A DNA stretch of 64,000 nt. It comes from Sphagnum magellanicum (lineage: Eukaryota > Streptophyta > Sphagnopsida > Sphagnales > Sphagnaceae). The position numbers were made by a program, and so were the translations under genes. Under the pieces are notes generated by a model that did no database searches, was not told where the DNA came from, and was given only the letters and a program-made list of their open reading frames with translations. This document shows positions 44,860-57,150 of the stretch, piece by piece. The DNA lies in contig CM038923.1 of assembly GCA_021904315.1 (NCBI GenBank), positions 8,810,038-8,874,037 on the forward strand, written 5' to 3'. Within the stretch, counting starts at the first letter, position 1. The number at the start of each line of letters is the position of its first letter.

Positions 44860-44930
44860 GCTAATAGCCCAAGTGGTTGGGATGCATTCCCACCTTGGAA
44901 GTGATTGTGGGTTCAATACATCATCATGCC
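44860..44930 (+). mobile_element. tRNA-headed SINE-like element
   Basis: The A box TAGCCCAAGTGG (44865-44876) and B box TGGGTTCAATA (44908-44918) are 31 bases apart, the spacing of a tRNA-type pol III promoter. The downstream body, possibly to about 45200, is less AT-rich than its surroundings and open in one frame. Acceptor stem pairing is absent. This is one of the two clearest SINE heads in the window. Confidence 0.55.
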
Positions 44931-45229
44931 CTTCTAGATGTCAATGGTATTCAAAGGATTGTAAAAATGTATTGACCCTAGCAATAACCAACCCAAGTTG
45001 CCCAAGTTGTGTAAGGCACCACATCTCAATCACCAAAAACCTTAATTGTCACACAATGGCTAAGTTTGGGAAACCTCAGTCCCATCATAAGGCAATTGTA
45101 AACTTACAGACCTCTAAAATGGAAGTAATTGTGTATATTGCAGTAAGGCTCTGTTTCCTTAGGCTGTTGTGTTCACAATTACACACAATATGCTCACTTG
45201 ATGGCAGCCTAATGGAAAGCCACTGAAAT

Positions 45230-48200
45230 GGAGAAATGGAGCCCTATTTCTTGTTGCATGAAGAAGCACTATTCATTGAAGAGTTGCAAGTAGGCATGTA
45301 GGTAATCGATGTTAGGAAGGTTAAGAACATTTCATACATAGGGAACTTTTAAAGAATTTTTAAAAACAAATACTCCCATTGTAAATGATAGATGCCACTT
45401 TCAAATGATTCACAATTTTACTCACAGCTCACACAGCTTTACATTGGGTCAATGTTTGACCTATGGAACTCTGAGGTGACTTAAAAAGAACAAAAAATCA
45501 TGAAAAGCTATTGTGAGGGCAGAATTTGTGTTCACATTAGCCTAATGGGAAAAGGCCTTAGGCAGTGTGTAAAATGGCCACTGACACTTCTTTTTTCCAA
45601 TTATGACCCCCTGTACATCTTACAATTACACGATACAGATGGTTCTATTTATCACAAAGATGTCTAGCAAATCATATCAAACAAGGACACTTCTGAAGAA
45701 AGAAGTTGATTTCTATGCCAGCATTTGTAGTAAGTGCCATGTTCATAATGCCATGTTCAAGGTGTGATCCCAAGAATCATAATCTGGGCACTTTTGAGAG
45801 AAAGCTTGGTAAAGTCAATTCATTTCTTTACTGTTGTCCAGGTTTAAGTTATTGAGCATGTTAGGGAAAGATTCCAGACCTGTCTGAGTGTTGTGCAGGT
45901 ATTTGATTTTGATAATAACCTTTTGAATTTCTGGTTTTTAATTCAAGGAACCTCTGGTTTTGGGTTTTTTGAAACAAACAATCAGAATCAGACAACCTCT
46001 GGTCTCTGTTATTTCCAATACTGAAAAGAACCTTTACTGCTCACAAAAGAACTAGCAAATCAGATTAAAGAACTATCTATTCCAGAACTAGTTCTTTTGT
46101 TTTTGAGAACAGTTAGCCTATCATGAGATTGCACTGCCCAGAACACCAGCTTCTTCTTCCAGTAAACATAGAAGATAGTTTACTTGATCACCTAGCCCTA
46201 GGTTTTTGGTCTTGCCATATAAGTCCAACTTGCACAGGTAAACCAGTGTTAGCTACTTATTGCTTTTTGGTTTTTTTAAAACAATAATCACTGGGGAGGT
46301 TTTTTTTTTCCTGAAGTTTTTTGGGATCACACAGTTTATCAATAGTAATATTTTTTTAAATGGTTGTTAGGTAGGTTATAAATAAAAAATTAGGTAATCG
46401 TCAGTTATGCATAAAGGTAGGTTATCAATCATTGATTGATAATCGTTTGTTATGTTGTTGACTCTAAAGTTTTTTTTTTGTGTTTTAATGTGTGTTTTTC
46501 ATTTTTTTGTTTTAGTGTTTTAAGATTGGATGTTATGAAGCACAACAGGGTGTTGGGCACACTAGGAAGAGGTAAATTTAAACCTTGCCCAAAGGGAAAG
46601 AAAATGTAACTTTTGAGTAACAATAAAAAAGATTAATGTTGGTAGGGTTGCTAGGAGGAACCTCTTGGTTGTCCTCCGATGCACCTAGGGACATCCCTTT
46701 TGACAACCCTAGGACTCAAGATGGCTTTTCTAAACATTTGAATAGACCTACATTTGGACTTTAAAACTTATAATTGAAGTCTTGAGGTAATTCTTTCCAA
46801 GTTTATGGCACAAGCCAATGTGTACACATGTTTCAATTTTAACTCCAAGTGAAAGCATGATAAAGGATACACCAAAAGTAGTGTAAGTAACAAAATATTT
46901 GGGTCTCTATATAAAAGAACTAATAGATAGATGATTTTATGAAGATAATGATAGTATTTTTGGGTACATTATTTCTTAACTCTTGTTTGCATGAATTTCA
47001 AAAGCTAAATTGTTATAATCATGTTTTTTTACACTACTTGCAAATACTTGAATTGGACCTAGAATTTGTGACAATTTAAAAAATAAAGTTCAAATATTTG
47101 AAAGTAGGTGAAATGTTTTTGCAAATATTTTTTTTTTTTTAATGCACCTCAATATTGATGTGGTGAACATTCCAATATAATTTTTTGGTTAATGGAATCT
47201 ATTTTCATAACAAAAATTATTTTCAACCCTTAAAAAATGACAAAATTGTTGAGGATATTTTTGAAGTACTTTTTCAAATCCAAATGATATGACACAAATT
47301 GCTTTGAGAAACAAGAGGGAATCTAAAGATGCCCATGAAAAAAACTAAAATTTTTATTGTTTTAATATGTTAAAAAAAATTTAAGTTTAAAAAATTATTT
47401 TTTTGGTATTCTCAAGTAGGAAACAAGGTAGCAAGTATGTACAAAATATTTTGCTTACAACCTTTCTTGAACTTTAAAGTCTATAGTTTAAACCTAACAA
47501 ATGAAGTCTTGCAAGCTCCTAATTTTATAAAAAATTTAGCACAAGTGATAAATAAAATTTCAAAAATTTAGCAAATGAAAAATAATTTAATTTATGCTAA
47601 AATTGTTCGGGTATTATGGCAATTAGGTAGGTCAAAAAAATGTTTATTTACATAACATAGGTTATAAATATGTTGTAATATTAACTTACCTATGTAAGCT
47701 ACATGCCTACATCCCTATTAGTAGGTCATATTATATAAGTAGATGTGTAGATCGTACATAACCATACATTAAAAGAAATGTTTACATTAATAATTAAATT
47801 TATGACTAGTTTTGAATCATAAATATCATCACAAACTTTTCATCACAACTTGGTAACACAAATTGTGTGAATTTCATTTTTTCATGGGTTCATATTTTTT
47901 GTGCATAGACATCATGCATCTAAAACATGTATGAAACATGTATAAGTAGGATGAAAAAATTTCATGTTGCAAAGATGAATTTCACATGACTTCTATTACC
48001 AAACCATAGGATGAAAAGTTTGTGTTGAGGTGACTATTATAATGTCAAATCATTTTGACAAGTTGCAGTGGACATTATTTAGCACATGATTATGTTGCAC
48101 ACAATCACATCTTTCGTGTGACTTGATTAATATTTTTCATCCGTTGTCTCAAATGATATAGGTTTAATCACACCAAGTTTATGATTACATTTTTTGTTGC

Positions 48201-50523
48201 AAATTTATAACTAGTTTTACAACTCAGTGCCTATGCCCAAACATATAGATTTATGCATACATATGACAACAAGCATCTAATCATGGGCACATGATGTAAA
48301 CACATAGAGCTACATATTAGTAGGTTTTTAAAATGGTAGGTACATAGTTCAATTTAATTGACCTAACCTATTTAGCATGTGAATAGGTTACAAATGTAAG
48401 GAGTTGAACATTTTATGTCTATGTTAAAAAATCAAGTCTTTAACCAATTTACCACGTGCTTACAAAGCAATATTTTTTATCAAACACAAATATTATTTTC
48501 AACATGTTTGTCTCACACCTTCTTAAACATTACTTACATAAGTATGTAAGAAGATGTGTAATAACAATACTAAACAATCATCAATTAATTGACTATCAAA
48601 AAATCAATAACTAGCTAGTAGGTTATATTGTTTATACGGAAAGTATAGCTAGCATGGAAAGAATTGTTTAACAAAAATATGCATTGGTAAGAGTCATTTG
48701 AGATTGTTTTAAAGCTTTAAAAAGGGGTTAATTTAGGGTAATAGGAGTCAATCAAGGATAAAGACTAAGTCCTTAACAATGTAATATTCATAAGAATATC
48801 TTTAATCTTGATATCATTTTTAAAAAATAAATACATGTGCCCCCAAAAGATTTTGCATTATGTTATTATGTAAAGGAGTACATAAAAATTTCCCATAAAA
48901 GTTTTCATTGTCAATTTTAAGATTTTTATTTTGAAAATTATTTTAGCAAAAAAACCATTAGGTTACATTATTTAAAAAGTTGTTTTGATTATTTTGGATT
49001 CATTATATTATATTAAATTTATTGAAATGTTCTTATAATACATTTGAAATATTTCAAAATCAACTTAAGTGACCACTTACCACAATTAAATTAAGTATTG
49101 GTTACATCGTTGAGTGATTCCTATTATCCAAAATTGACCCAAGGTTCTTTGATTTTTATATTCTCAAAGAATTAACATGAATTGTTCTTTAAAAAACAAT
49201 GATATACACCCAATGTTGACATAAACCTACATTTTAATTGTGACTAATGTGGCTTGTGCCCCTAGCCCAAGCGTGAATAGAATATGCAATTGTTCCCAAG
49301 TGTTAACAAGTCCTACACAATGGAATCAATTGTGAAAAAAATATTTAAAATTTAAAATTTAAAATTAATTTTCAGTGACATAAATTATTCAAATCTCAAT
49401 ATCTCCCCCACCTTAGAACTAAAAATTAATGAAATCACCTCCAAGAAATTCAGCTCATCAAGGATTTTCAAACAGGATCAAGAGCTTGCCCAAATTTCCA
49501 TAAAATATTTAGTTTTGATTTTTAAATAAAATTATTCAATATTCAATAACTCTTGCTTTCTAAATCTAGACACTACCAAACTAGATGGGTGCACATGTAC
49601 TCTTCAGGAGCTTTCCAATGATACCAAGGCCACAACAAGGGGCACTATGATTTGGGAAATCTCAAAGTGACAAACAAAACAAACATACAAAAAATACAAA
49701 AAACCACCTTCTTTCTCTCATAGATAGATTGTTGAAGTTTATCTAGACCCATCTGCTTGCCCTAATATTTTCTATGCATTTATACATGTGGGATTGGAGG
49801 TTTATTGAATTTTAGTTGCTGCTTGTTATATGTCTTGCCATAAGTCAGAGTTTTACAGTTAAGAGGTCATATTGGTGGAATGTCTTTGTTTCCTCTCCAC
49901 TCGTCTTTGTCCACACAAGGTTTATGGCGGGTATTTAGTTTATCTCTTTCACTCTTAGCACATTTTAAAATGACTCAAATGCTTTTCAAGACAAACTGCC
50001 CTCCAGTGCAAGGAATCAAATTAAACCATTTTGAACGAAATAATTTTAGTTGAAATCGGTAAAACAAAACCTCTGTCAAAAATTCCACATAGTAAGTTAC
50101 TCTACATGAAAAGCTGAACTCAAAAGCTGAACTCAACTCCCATAATAAGCATATCACATGCAAGGTTCCAAATTGTTGTTGTTTTCATTTCCTTCTCATT
50201 CAATGCGGAAGTGCAGATAGAACAGACTCTGCTTGAGCACAACAATTTTCTTTCTGGCACTCTCATGACTCCAAGCACTTGATCCATCACTCTTCTACTT
50301 GATTGATCTTTGTACCCAGGGCAACCTCTCTGGGCCTGCTGGTGGCAACTGGGTTTGTTGGGCCTATTGCATCAGGGAAGTTTCTTGAGATTGCACCTTA
50401 AAAAATCTGGTTTCACACTGGGGAAAGTGGTTTCATTGTTGGAACTGTTTACCTATTCTGTACCTGGCAAGACCAATGTTCAGGGCAAGTCCAATGCACG
50501 CAAAAGGTCTTGTCATGGGACAT
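45230..50523. other. AT-rich repeat debris, no gene recognised
   Basis: Contains GGTTTTTTGA-type words (45900-46120), a tract at 46625-46710 resembling the reverse complement of 31800-31860 (shared GGACATCCCTTTTG.CAACCCT), and GTAGGT/ACCTAC-rich patches at 46370-46430, 47620-47780 and 48310-48420. No protein remnant could be supported. Confidence 0.3.
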
Positions 50524-50844
50524 AGCAAGGGGTCTGTCACACTGTGGCCTTGCCATTTACATAAAAAGGGTATCTTAAGGCAAAAGAAGAATTATGAAAA
50601 CTCAAATATTTCACCATGCAAAAATATAATCTTCAAAAAATCCTCTAAAAGAAACCATAATCCTTCAAGATATTATAACTCTATAACCAATCTCAAGTTC
50701 CAACACAAGCCAAAATATATCATCTTTCAAAAATCCTCTTATAAAAATAGAACTATTACCACCTAGGGGCCAAAATGCTTAAGCTACTATACTCTATAAT
50801 GAATCTAAACACAATATCCTTGCCTTGGTAGGCAAGGCCAACAA
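50524..50844. repeat. dispersed repeat of about 320 bp, copy 2
   Basis: The inverted partner of 14491-14807, about nine bases in ten identical by eye. It ends sharply at AGCAAGGGGT (left) and GGCAAGGCCAACAA (right). Confidence 0.8.
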
Positions 50845-52690
50845 AGATTACTGTGGGCAGCCTATCCCAAGAGGGTGCCATCAGCACATGCCGCAAGGGC
50901 AGGGGTCATTGGGCATGTTGGTTGGTGCTGGGAAGGAGTGTGGTTTGGATTGTTGATTAGGGTTAGGGTTTAGGGTTGATTTTTTGAATTGTTACAGAAG
51001 CCACAACCTTGATGATACCTATATGACACAAGAGGGGGCATTGTGAACAACATCGTGCAAGCCAGACGGCTTTGCATAATTGCTTCAGTATGTGGTGCCA
51101 ATGTTTTACTTCCGACAAATTTTGTCAACCAAAGAATGGGAATGTTTTGGAATTTTATTTTTCTAGTGTAAATTGGATTGAATTTGTCAGTTTTTTGGAA
51201 CATTTCCCCAAAATTTTTTATAACAAAAGTTTTAGAAAAAAACCTGAGTGAGATCAGGTGGCCAGGTTGTATGTTCTTTCCTCTCTTTTTTCTCCCCTTT
51301 TTTCTTTTGCCCTTTTCTGTGCTTCTCATGCTTTGAATCAAAGTCAAGTATATTTCTTCCTTTGTAAAATGGTAGCTGATAACATTCGTGTAGTCTCTAT
51401 AGGTTTTTCTTCTCTAAAAATTGTAGGAGTTCTATAACAAGTTTCAGCAAAAAATTTGGGGGGGGGAGAGGGTGAATTAGGTTTGATTATCACTACCTAA
51501 CCACAAGGAAAGAATTACTGTACCTATGATTCATGGTCAGCACAAAATAATTCCCAAAAGGTATTGCTGGAAAAAAACGAGAACGTTTTATTGATATTTT
51601 TTGAAAATGTTGAGAATGGAACTCTTTAACTTATGAAAAATTATTTATTGTCCCAACCATGGATTACTATTACAAGTAAATTCAAAGTGTATTTCCCATA
51701 CTTATTCCTCAACTGAATTTCAACTTGTAATAGTAACCCAAGAGGAAATTTTAATTGGGATATTACAGATGCAAACTGATTTTCATCCCTTTTTTCTCTT
51801 GTTGAGAAATTTCTAATATTGTTTTTAAAAACTTTTATATGTTTTGCACATTTTTAAAAATCTTTCATGTCTGAAAGCTTCAATTGTATTGTTATATCCC
51901 TTCACCTTGTAATTGCACTACAATTTTTTCTTGATTTTCTTTTTTTCCAGTTCCAAATCACGTCACCTCAAAAATCAGAATAATTTGTCGCTTTGTGTAT
52001 ATATATGTGACTTTTATTTGACTGGCTTTTTTTTAACTTTTCAACTTTTAATGATTGGAAAATGAAAATGAAAATAATTTATTATAAAATAAATTTGTAT
52101 GTCCTTTGTATCCAACAGGTTTTGATCTTAAATATATTTCAGCATCAAAATTAGTTAATAATGATTTGTTTTCATTGGCAATGAACATGCCAATTTAATG
52201 GCATCTTAATGTTCACCATGTAAATTTTTTGCTTTTCAAAAAGTATCAGTTACACATTTTAAAATCCCTAAAATTTACCTGACATGCTTCTCTCAATATT
52301 TAATAAGTAGTACTCTATGTTAATAAATAGTTATTAATTTTGCACTGATATGTTTGTCATTGTTCAAAAGTGGCCATCAGCTATTTTAAATTATAACTGA
52401 GGAGTGTTTTTTTTTTATTATTCTGGATTTCCTTCACAAATGACTATTTCTTTTTCAAAATTCACCATCAAATTATTTTCCTCTGTAGTACCAGAAACCT
52501 ACCCACCAGATCCCAAACTCACTGGTTGTAACATGTTCTGTGTTAGTCCTAGTGTTGGAACTTGGGCAGTTATTATAAATAAATAAATTATAACCTCTGG
52601 TTCCAGTTTTTTGAAAAATTAAAAACCAAAGAACCTTCAGTTTTGGTTTTTTGAGAACTATGGTTATTTACCAGAATTGGATTTATGAAA
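50845..52690. other. stretch with a short telomere-like tract, no gene recognised
   Basis: TTAGGGTTAGGGTTTAGGG occurs once at about 50958-50976, mixing plant (TTTAGGG) and shorter units. It is too short to be a relic telomere. Otherwise AT-rich with no motifs. Confidence 0.3.
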
Positions 52691-52693
52691 ATC

Positions 52694-52783
52694 ATATATA
52701 TATATGACACGACATATATATAGGGTTATATATATATCTATCTATATATATATATATATATCCTGATATATATATATATATAT
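52694..52783. repeat. AT dinucleotide microsatellite
   Basis: Four blocks of (TA)n, interrupted by GACACGACA, GGGT and CCTGA-type spacers. Confidence 0.9.
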
Positions 52784-53530
52784 GTTGGCAATTTCTATTA
52801 ACCACCCAACACTGGTTAGTAGTCAATAGATCTTTTTTGCACCTGAAAAGTTGGGGAGGACTATTTAATTTGAAAATATGCAAAATATGTAATTTTTTCT
52901 GTGATAATAATAATGTGTTCTTAACCACAGGATCTCATTCAAATCCCAATTTGTCATTCTCTTAATGATGTTGATAATTGGTACTCTAGTATGACAATTA
53001 AAACTAAAACAATTCAAAATTTTAAATTAATAAGAAATGGGTAAATTTGGGTCAGACTTATAGAGAGTTCAACACACTTTGCAGGCCTGCACTTTGAATG
53101 CCTGGAAATTATTAGAGAGTTTGACTGCAGAACTTGGAAAGGCAAGTTCTGCCAGATGATCAAAGTGCTATTAGAGAAGAGAGGAAAATCTAAACCCCCA
53201 CATAAGTCCCCAACAATAAAAAATAAAATAAAAATAAATTGTGTTCTTTCTTTGCAGCAAAGATTCTTCCCATCAACAGATATTGTCGAGTAACAGAGAA
53301 CATTAGAAACAAATTCTCACTTATTGCAGAGCAAGGTTTGCAGTAAGTTGCTAGCATCATGAGCTTGTGTGCCTCAGTCTGCATCCCGCAGATTAAGGGC
53401 AAGTCACATGAAAGGAGTTTGTGTGTTCTGCATATCATCTGACAAGCCAGTTGAATCACTGAGCTGCAGTTCAAATTGTACTTTTAAGAACTAGCTCTCA
53501 TATTTTCTCATCCATATCTCCTGTTGTGGG

Positions 53531-53550
53531 CAGTAGTAGTAGTAGTAGTA
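53531..53550. repeat. AGT trinucleotide microsatellite
   Basis: Six AGT units in a row. Confidence 0.9.
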
Positions 53551-53689
53551 TTCCACTCATTTTGACACTTTTTTTCTCCCCTTTGTAAAGACTTCCTCCA
53601 ATTTCTCTAGTGTATCTAAACAGCACCTTGCAGAGTGCAAAATCCCACTGGCTTTTCAGAAATGGAAAGTTCTTTTCCTGTGGTCATTC

Positions 53690-53890
53690 TGTTTTCATAA
53701 AGCTTGGCATTGTTTTTTTCCTGTGATACCCAGTGGGTACCCACCAGGTATTATGGGGAAAAAAAATTAAAAACAAATTTATGCAAGGTCGTTCTTTACC
53801 CTCGGGAAAGCACACAGGTGAGGGAATTACCAAAAACCTTCAAGCTGCCTTATGTGGGCCCTTATTTCAGTAATGCTCTCACCCACATGC
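53690..53890 (+). repeat. dispersed repeat related to 29350-29560
   Basis: TTTCATAAAGCTTGGCATTG, a T run and TGTGATACCCAGTGGG match the landmarks near 29350. Similarity fades after the A-rich tract. Confidence 0.55.
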
Positions 53891-53929
53891 TGTACCTTTG
53901 AAAAAATAAACTTGATCAAAGTGTGAATT

Positions 53930-54140
53930 GATAAACATTAACTTGCTACTTAGTTTGTTTGTCCAAATAACTTGTTTCATTTGTGAATGAATATCTTGTT
54001 GAAGCATTGACTGACTTACTTCATCCAAATATGTTGTTTAAAAGTCTGAATGAATAACTTGCAGCTTGCTTACTTCATCCAAATAACTTGTTTAAAGTGT
54101 GAATATCTTGATGAATAACTTGCTTACTTGCTCCATCTCC
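53930..54140. repeat. 54-62 bp minisatellite, three units
   Basis: CCAAATA(A)CTTGTTT..A recurs near 53963, 54025 and 54079, with GAATGAATA(A/T)CTTG and GCTTACTT between. Confidence 0.65.
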
Positions 54141-55499
54141 ACTGAGCACCATTGATTGGAAGCCTATTATGACTCAATTGTGAAGTGAATGAGTTGGGGG
54201 TTCATTGACAATTGAGTTGATATGGGGTTTCACCTTGGTAACCTATCCTATCCTTTTGTAGGTAGGTATGATAAAATAATATCACTACTAGGCAAGTAGA
54301 TGCATGTAAATGGTTAATACCAACATTGTGTGGTTATTTAAACCATTTTTTTAAACCATTTTTTCCCAAGTCTTTCAAAATGCATAATTACCATACCCTA
54401 TTATCACCCATTTTTGTTATTCTTAAAATTTTAATACCCTATCTAGTTTTGATTATTTCATATTTCAACTTTCAAGGTTCATGACAAAACCAATTTTCTC
54501 ATGAACTAAGAACAATTGATTATATCTATTAGTTCATTAGTCTAAAGAACCATGCCATAATTTGCATTTCTTATTGGGTTTTTCAATTTAAAAAGGCTAA
54601 ATTACTTTTTAACTAATGCATAAACAAAGTGAAAAGTTTTTCAATTAAAAATACAACATATAAAATGCCATAAGTTGTAATTTCTCATCATCAAATGCGT
54701 CATTTGGCAATGGATGATGTGCAATAACATCAAGCCAATTACAACTTTTAATACATGAGCTTCAAACAAACAAAATATGTAAGGCATAAAATTGAAAATA
54801 ATTGTAAATTTTGGTATTAGAAACAAACTTTCCAAATGCAATTGGCTATCAAACCATATAATTGATTTGAAGTTTCAGAATTAGGTCCTTGCATTCAAGC
54901 TTTTCATCTTGCCCCATAAAACACATAACAAATTGATTTTGACAAAACTTAACAACTCAAAACAATGAAGCTCAATTACAAGATACAAACTCAATGTGGG
55001 ATGATGACATCACATCCCCTATCTATTGCATAAATCAAGAATTGCTTCGTACTCAAAATCAACACCAAACATGTCTTCTAACTCTTCCATCCAATTTCCT
55101 TCAAGTGTAAGATTCACATCCACCATGTTTTTGTTTGAACATTTTGTTTGGACCTATGATCATTAATCTAGTTTTTGTTCACAAAATTAGCATCTCCAAA
55201 TTGTTGGTTCTTACATCAACCAAAGTTTGTAAAAATATGAACCATAGAAAAAATTATCTCATATTCAAAAACAACCTACACAAAATGCCATGTCAATGTT
55301 GGAAGTACCCAACTAAACACGAGATTGTGCTTGACAATTATAACATAAAACAATTGCTTCTCAATAAAGCAAGGTTTCTTCAAACATAATCATTTTACTT
55401 ACAAATTTACATAAACAAAAAATTAAAAAATGCAAAATCAATTCAATACAGCTCAAACATGATCAATAATTATTTTGATTTGTAATCTTACTTAAGCAC
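54141..55499. other. AT-rich stretch, no gene recognised
   Basis: A GTAGGTAGGT patch lies near 54260. Short frames at 54641-54841 (minus) and 55135-55389 (plus) have no motifs. Confidence 0.25.
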
Positions 55500-57150
55500 C
55501 GTGTCATATCACCGCCATGGGTTTAAGGATTTCAATTAGTTACAAGCATAAATGAAGAAAAGTGCAAAGGCTTGATTAAGTTTCAAATCAAATCACCGAC
55601 CCCCAATGTCAATGTTGGAAGTACCAAACCATTGGTTTCTAGGGATATTGGAATCACATCATGGTTATAAATTAACTTTGATTTCTATGCTAAATAAATG
55701 AACACATCAGATGACCAACATGAATATTTACAAGTTGCAATCAAATAGAAGACCACCGAAATTGACATCTAACCTTATTCAAAAAGTATATCAAATCACT
55801 ACACTATTTCCAAATCAAATGACCACCATTTTTTGGCATTTAAAAGGGATGTAATCATAAGGGATGTTGCAATTACAACTTGATTAATTAATTTTTCCCT
55901 TAATAAATGACCACATTAATGATCAACAAGAAGTATATCAATTTTTTAGAAGTTGCAATCAAACATTAGATAGCACAAGAATTGACATTTGACCTTCCTC
56001 AATACCACATCAAATTACCACATTGTTTTCAAGGATCCAGGTTGGAAACAAATTTTTAAAACATTTGCAAAGCTTGATTAAACTTCCAAATGAAATGACA
56101 ATTGTGGCTTTTTTGGTTTTTAAAAAGGATGCAATCACAACTTTGTTATTTAACTTTGTGCATTGCCCTTAATAAATGAACACATCAAATGACTAGTATA
56201 AATGCTTCATCAAAATTTCACAAGTTACAATCAAACACTAGAAGGCAAAAACACACTAGGATGTCATAATTTTGATGGATTAGAATCCTTTTTCAATGTC
56301 TTTTTTTAGTGTAGTTGAAAACTAACTTAAAATATGAATATTTATGTGATATTGAAACTAACATTTTTTTCTATTTTCAATTTCATATCATGATGCTACA
56401 AGAAATATAAAAAATATCACAAAAGATTTTTTTGTAAATAATCATTTTTAAATGTTTAAAAGGGCTTTTTAAATAATTATAGTTTTTTGGATTTAGAAAA
56501 GTCCATAACATAATAAATTAAAATCACATTCCATTCATTCAATGGATCTTTAGTTTTTTAAACATGATTCATCTAGTATCCCAAAGTTTCAAACACATAA
56601 GATTAACATATTGTAATATAAAAATCCATATTCATGAGTTTTGCAAGTGTGACAAAAAGTGTGGGCAAAATTCAAAAGTCCATTACTTATTAGCTATTCA
56701 CAATTTTGAGTTGATTTTTTCATTCTTGGAAGGTTGATTTTGATAGCTTTAAACAAGTGAGTCTTTTTTTCTATTATTTCAATAAATTTTACTTATTTTA
56801 TTTTTGAATCTAATGAATACAAGAAAAACTACCATTGTGATGTCCATAAAAGGTCACTGTAGTGTGCAAACACCCTAGACCACCAAATTACTAAAACATT
56901 TATAACTCAAACTCCACATAAGATCATTACATCATTTCAAAAGTTCCATGTTGCAAACCAAATTCAAGAATTTTTTAAAGCTTGATTAAGCTTCCAATTT
57001 AAATGGCTTTTGAAATCTAACTTTCATTAATAAACAATACAAAGTACCAAAAGGTTTTTCAAAGGTGTTGCAACTCACATCTTCACAAATTTTGCGTGAA
57101 TCCAATTTCAAATTAAATACATTGACAAAGTTGGAACAAATTGATGACTA
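55500..57150. repeat. diverged tandem array of about 220-270 bp units, split by a TIR element
   Basis: Marker AGTT(G/A)CAATCAAA recurs at 55733, 55951 and 56223. GCTTGATTAA recurs near 55574, 56073 and 56979. TTGACAT(C/T)T.ACCTT follows the first marker in the first two units. The third unit is interrupted by TIR element copy 4 and resumes after it with AGACCACC, as in unit one. Units are old, by eye well under 75 percent alike. Confidence 0.55.
56244..56876. mobile_element. non-autonomous TIR element, copy 4, inside the tandem array
   Basis: The left end contains AAAAACACACTAGGATG. The reverse complement of the right end contains GGGTGTTTGCACACTA. It shares the subterminal TGTGATGTCCATA with copy 1. 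The interior differs from copies 1-3. The array text on both sides (CACTAGAAG and AGACCACC) joins to match an uninterrupted unit, which fixes the insertion point. Confidence 0.5.

Noticed and set aside
50958-50976. Interstitial telomere
   Set aside because: Only about three units with mixed lengths. Short TTTAGGG/AAACCCT strings also occur at 7806 and 37510-37570 and are common in plant DNA.
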